From: Muribaculaceae bacterium
GTDB lineage: Bacteria; Bacteroidota; Bacteroidia; Bacteroidales; Muribaculaceae
Assembly (NCBI GenBank): GCA_029057255.1
Contig: JAICZO010000433.1
Span: 1 to 7,309 of the forward strand
Length of the DNA: 7,309 nucleotides
Reading direction: 5' to 3'
Both the position numbers and the translations under genes were made by a program. Below are positions 5,221-7,309 of the stretch, in pieces. Below the pieces are notes generated by a model. The model made no database searches and had not been told where the DNA came from. It worked only from the letters and a program-made list of their open reading frames with translations. Position 1 is the first letter of the stretch; each line of letters opens with the position of its first letter.

Positions 5221-6702
5221 TCAATAGTTGCGGGCGATAATCACGCGGCGCTTCGAGGGTTTGCCGGTGACCATACATACGCCGGGGGTGTCGTCGCCGT
5301 CGAGAGGTATGCAGCGGATTGTGGCCTTGGTGTCGGCTTTGATCTGCTCTTCGGTCTCGGTAGTGCCGTCCCAGTGGCAGAGGAAGAAACCGCCGTCCTC
5401 GATGCGTGCCTTGAAGTCGTCGTAGCTGTCGCAGACATATGTCTGAGCCTGACGCATCGCGAGAGCTTTCTGATAGATGTTGCTCTGGATTTCCTCGAGC
5501 AGGGTGTTGACGTAGTCGGCGATGCCTGCAAGGGGAGCCGAGTGCTTCTCGAGGGTGTCGCGGCGCATTACCTCGACGGTGCCGTTCTCGATGTCGCGGG
5601 CGCCGATGACGAGGCGTACGGGCACGCCCTTGAGCTCGTAGTCGGCGAACTTGAAGCCGGGACGCTTGTTGTCGGCGTCGTCGAATTTCACCGATATGCC
5701 GAGCTCGCGGAGACGCTCGATGACGGGGAGCACCTTGTCGGTGATGGCGGCGAGCTGCTCGGCGTTCTTATATATAGGTATGATGACTACCTGTATGGGG
5801 GCGAGATGGGGAGGAAGCACGAGGCCGTTGTCGTCGGAGTGGGTCATGATGAGGGCGCCCATCAGTCGTGTCGATACGCCCCATGAGTTTGCCCATACGT
5901 ATTCGGGCTGGTTCTCTTTGTTGGCGAATGTCACGTCGAAGGCCTTGGCGAAGTTCTGGCCGAGGTTGTGCGATGTACCTGCCTGGAGAGCTTTGCCGTC
6001 CTGCATCATAGCCTCGATTGTGTATGTGTTGAGGGCGCCGGCGAAGCGTTCGTTGGCGGTCTTGACACCGATCTGCACGGGCATGGCCATGTACTTCTCG
6101 GCAAATTCGGCATACAGACGTATCATCTGCACGGTGCGAGCTTCCGACTCTTCGGCGGTAGCATGTGCGCAGTGGCCTTCCTGCCAGAGGAACTCCGATG
6201 TGCGGAGGAACATGCGTGTGCGCATCTCCCAGCGCATGACGTTTGCCCACTGGTTGCAGAGCACGGGGAGGTCGCGCCAGCTGTGAATCCAGTTCTTATA
6301 TGTTCCCCAGATAATGGTTTCCGAAGTGGGGCGTATGATCAGTTCTTCTTCGAGCCTTGCTTCGGGGTCGACGATGACGCCGGTGCCGTTGGGGTCGTTC
6401 TTGAGGCGGTAATGTGTCACGACGGCGCATTCCTTAGCGAAGCCTTCGACGTGCTCGGCCTCTCGGCAGAGGAACGACTTGGGGATGAGCAGGGGGAAGT
6501 ATGCGTTCTGCACGCCTGTCTCTTTGAACATGCGGTCGAGTGTCTGCTGCATTTTTTCCCAGATGGCGTAGCCGTAGGGCTTGATCACCATACATCCGCG
6601 TACGGCCGACTGCTCGGCAAGATCAGCCTTTACGACCAGCTCGTTGTACCATTGAGAATAATTCTCGGAGCGTTTGGTCAGATTTTTAAGTTCGGTTGCC
6701 AT
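5221..6702 (-). CDS. proS: Prolyl-tRNA synthetase, archaeal/eukaryote-like type without the bacterial editing insertion
   Basis: The 493-aa class II synthetase charges tRNA-Pro with proline in the cytosol. Motif 1 lies near 37-75 (KPYGYAIWEKMQ), followed by IRPTSETI (123-130). Motif 2 is RWEMRTRMFLRTSEFLWQEG (157-176), and motif 3 is GVSTRLMGALIM (275-286). The anticodon-binding domain starts near 303 (PIQVVIIPIYK), and a C-terminal domain ends in ARNY, with the terminal Tyr typical of this ProRS type. The 180-residue editing domain of E. coli-type ProRS is absent, as expected for the short form usual in Bacteroidota. The C-terminal domain has only three visible Cys (442, 464, 476) near the place of the zinc site, so a four-Cys site looks incomplete. 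It is 98 nt downstream of the DUF3127 gene and heads the tight cluster. The leader is A-rich with no Shine-Dalgarno. It is essential in most bacteria. Confidence 0.96.
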   Translation of the reverse strand: MATELKNLTKRSENYSQWYNELVVKADLAEQSAVRGCMVIKPYGYAIWEKMQQTLDRMFKETGVQNAYFPLLIPKSFLCREAEHVEGFAKECAVVTHYRLKNDPNGTGVIVDPEARLEEELIIRPTSETIIWGTYKNWIHSWRDLPVLCNQWANVMRWEMRTRMFLRTSEFLWQEGHCAHATAEESEARTVQMIRLYAEFAEKYMAMPVQIGVKTANERFAGALNTYTIEAMMQDGKALQAGTSHNLGQNFAKAFDVTFANKENQPEYVWANSWGVSTRLMGALIMTHSDDNGLVLPPHLAPIQVVIIPIYKNAEQLAAITDKVLPVIERLRELGISVKFDDADNKRPGFKFADYELKGVPVRLVIGARDIENGTVEVMRRDTLEKHSAPLAGIADYVNTLLEEIQSNIYQKALAMRQAQTYVCDSYDDFKARIEDGGFFLCHWDGTTETEEQIKADTKATIRCIPLDGDDTPGVCMVTGKPSKRRVIIARNY

Positions 6703-6738
6703 TATGAATTATGTTTGTTTTCTTGTTTAAATAGGTAG

Positions 6739-6764
6739 GGACGCACCCGATTGAGGGCGCGTCC
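6739..6764 (-). terminator. Hairpin between the DUF3127 gene and proS (terminator or proS leader structure)
   Basis: GGACGCACCC (6739-6748) pairs with GGGCGCGTCC (6755-6764) around a 6-nt loop, giving a 10-bp stem with one A·C mismatch, extendable by a G·T and an A-T pair. On the minus strand it is followed by CCTATTTAAAC, a weak T-tract. On the plus strand it is followed by TTTATAT. It probably reduces read-through from the DUF3127 gene, but it could also lie in the proS leader. No clear promoter for proS was found. Confidence 0.45.
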
Positions 6765-6800
6765 TTTATATCATGCCACAGGCTCGTTGTGTGGTGTGTC

Positions 6801-7163
6801 TCAGAAGGGGAACTCGTCGTCGCCGGCGGGCATGGCGGGGGGAGGAGGAACGGCGCCGGGAGTTGCGGCGGGAGCAGCGGGAGCAGCGGGAGCCTGCTCG
6901 AGGTCGGCACGCCAGCAGCGGATGTCGGTGTACCACTTGCCGTTGTACTCACGCGACTCGATGTCGAAGTAGATGGTAGCCACGTCGCCCACCTTGAGGT
7001 TTACCTTGTCGGCATTGTCGCCGAAGCAGGTAAAGGCTATCTTGCGGGGGAACTGACCCTCGGTGTTCTCGAGCACATATTCTTTTTTCTTCCATGCGTT
7101 GCCGGCTTTAGATACGCCCGAAACTTCGGGGAGAGCCGCGATGATGGTTCCTTTTATTTCCAT
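6801..7163 (-). CDS. DUF3127 family OB-fold protein with SSB-like acidic C-terminal tip
   Basis: This 120-aa protein belongs to a small Bacteroidota family (DUF3127) that resembles single-stranded DNA-binding proteins. Residues 1-87 look like an OB fold: MEIKGTIIAALPEVSGVS, then KKKEYVLENTEG, KIAFTCFGDNADKV, and YNGKWYTDIRCWRAD. A flexible Ala/Pro linker (90-113) leads to GDDEFPF at the end. This resembles the acidic -DDDIPF tip through which E. coli SSB recruits repair and replication proteins. A role in ssDNA binding or recruiting partners is inferred from this resemblance only. It has its own Bacteroidota-type promoter (7226-7195) and an A-rich leader without Shine-Dalgarno. It ends 98 nt before proS with a hairpin between. 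The start at 7163 fits the family N-terminus. Confidence 0.85.
   Translation of the reverse strand: MEIKGTIIAALPEVSGVSKAGNAWKKKEYVLENTEGQFPRKIAFTCFGDNADKVNLKVGDVATIYFDIESREYNGKWYTDIRCWRADLEQAPAAPAAPAATPGAVPPPPAMPAGDDEFPF
6869..6893 (-). repeat. Tandem 9-bp repeats encoding the Ala/Pro linker of the DUF3127 protein
   Basis: On the plus strand CGGGAGCAG occurs at 6869-6877 and 6878-6886, followed by a partial copy CGGGAGC at 6887-6893. Each unit encodes three residues of the Ala-Pro-Ala linker, so copy-number change would keep the frame and only alter linker length. Confidence 0.6.
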
Positions 7164-7194
7164 TTGGTGTGTTGTTTCTATTTTTGTACGGGCA

Positions 7195-7226
7195 CAAAGT
7201 TAATGTTTTTTTTTGGTTGTGACAAA
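7195..7226 (-). promoter_or_regulatory. Bacteroidota-type promoter of the DUF3127 gene (TTTG-N20-TAACTTTG)
   Basis: On the minus strand, TTTG (7226-7223) is followed by exactly 20 nt, including a run of ten A, and then TAACTTTG (7202-7195). This is an almost ideal match to the Bacteroidota primary promoter. Transcription would start around 7188, giving an untranslated leader of roughly 25 nt before the ATG at 7163. The leader is A-rich and lacks a Shine-Dalgarno, as is common in this phylum. Confidence 0.8.
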
Positions 7227-7309
7227 TCATTCTTCAACAGCGGCTGAAGTCGGCCTGTGTGCCTGTTTCTTTTTATTAATGTATGCAAACGGAGACAATA
7301 CTGTTACAA

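Noticed and set aside
5185..6738. Long plus-strand open frames opposite proS (5185-5886, 5651-6286, 5968-6738)
   Set aside because: They lie antisense to a clear proS gene. Their products have biased composition without recognisable domains, as expected in GC-rich DNA.
7179..7186. TATTTTTG on the plus strand as a divergent promoter
   Set aside because: There is no -33 element at the right distance, and it overlaps the leader of the DUF3127 gene.
7279..7309. Possible start of a divergent plus-strand gene (ATG at 7279 or 7283, open to the window end)
   Set aside because: Only about ten codons are visible, with no ribosome site or recognisable sequence, so it cannot be supported from this window.

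Overview
The window looks like a chromosomal segment from a GC-rich gut Bacteroidales, possibly Muribaculaceae-like. That placement is inferred from three things: a DUF3127 gene and a HU-LysM fusion gene typical of Bacteroidota, the Bacteroidota promoter form TTTG-N20-TAnnTTTG upstream of the first minus-strand gene, and gene starts preceded by A-rich leaders instead of Shine-Dalgarno sequences. The genes are GC-rich, and the main intergenic gap is clearly AT-rich. No insertion sequence, CRISPR array, tRNA, rRNA or phage gene was recognised.

Layout. On the plus strand, positions 3-632 hold the 3' part of a choloylglycine hydrolase / penicillin V acylase family gene (linear amide C-N hydrolase). 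Its reading frame is broken by an in-frame TAG at 24-26, and a good hairpin terminator follows at 659-693. Positions 633-1068 are noncoding and AT-rich. They contain that terminator, a promoter-like sequence on the minus strand that faces no gene, and a long hairpin that probably terminates the large minus-strand cluster.

All other genes are on the minus strand. In transcription order they are: a DUF3127 OB-fold protein with an SSB-like acidic tail (7163-6801), prolyl-tRNA synthetase (6702-5221), a membrane-anchored family 2 glycosyltransferase (5198-4206), umuD (4185-3718), umuC (3704-2406), a small HU/IHF-type protein (2416-2138), and a HU-domain / transmembrane / LysM-domain protein (2145-1069). 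From proS to the end the gaps are 22, 20 and 13 nt, followed by overlaps of 11 and 8 nt, so this is very likely one transcription unit. The DUF3127 gene has its own promoter and is separated from proS by 98 nt containing a hairpin.

Function. The cluster mixes translation (ProRS), envelope glycan or lipid-linked sugar synthesis (GT2), mutagenic translesion synthesis (UmuD, UmuC) and DNA-binding proteins (two HU-family products). The most unusual product is the last one. Its predicted order is a cytoplasmic HU domain, a Pro/Glu-rich spacer, one membrane helix and a periplasmic LysM domain, which suggests a physical link between nucleoid and cell wall. Genes of this general kind occur in other Bacteroidota, so the biology is little explored rather than certainly new. 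No clearly undescribed multi-gene system is evident.
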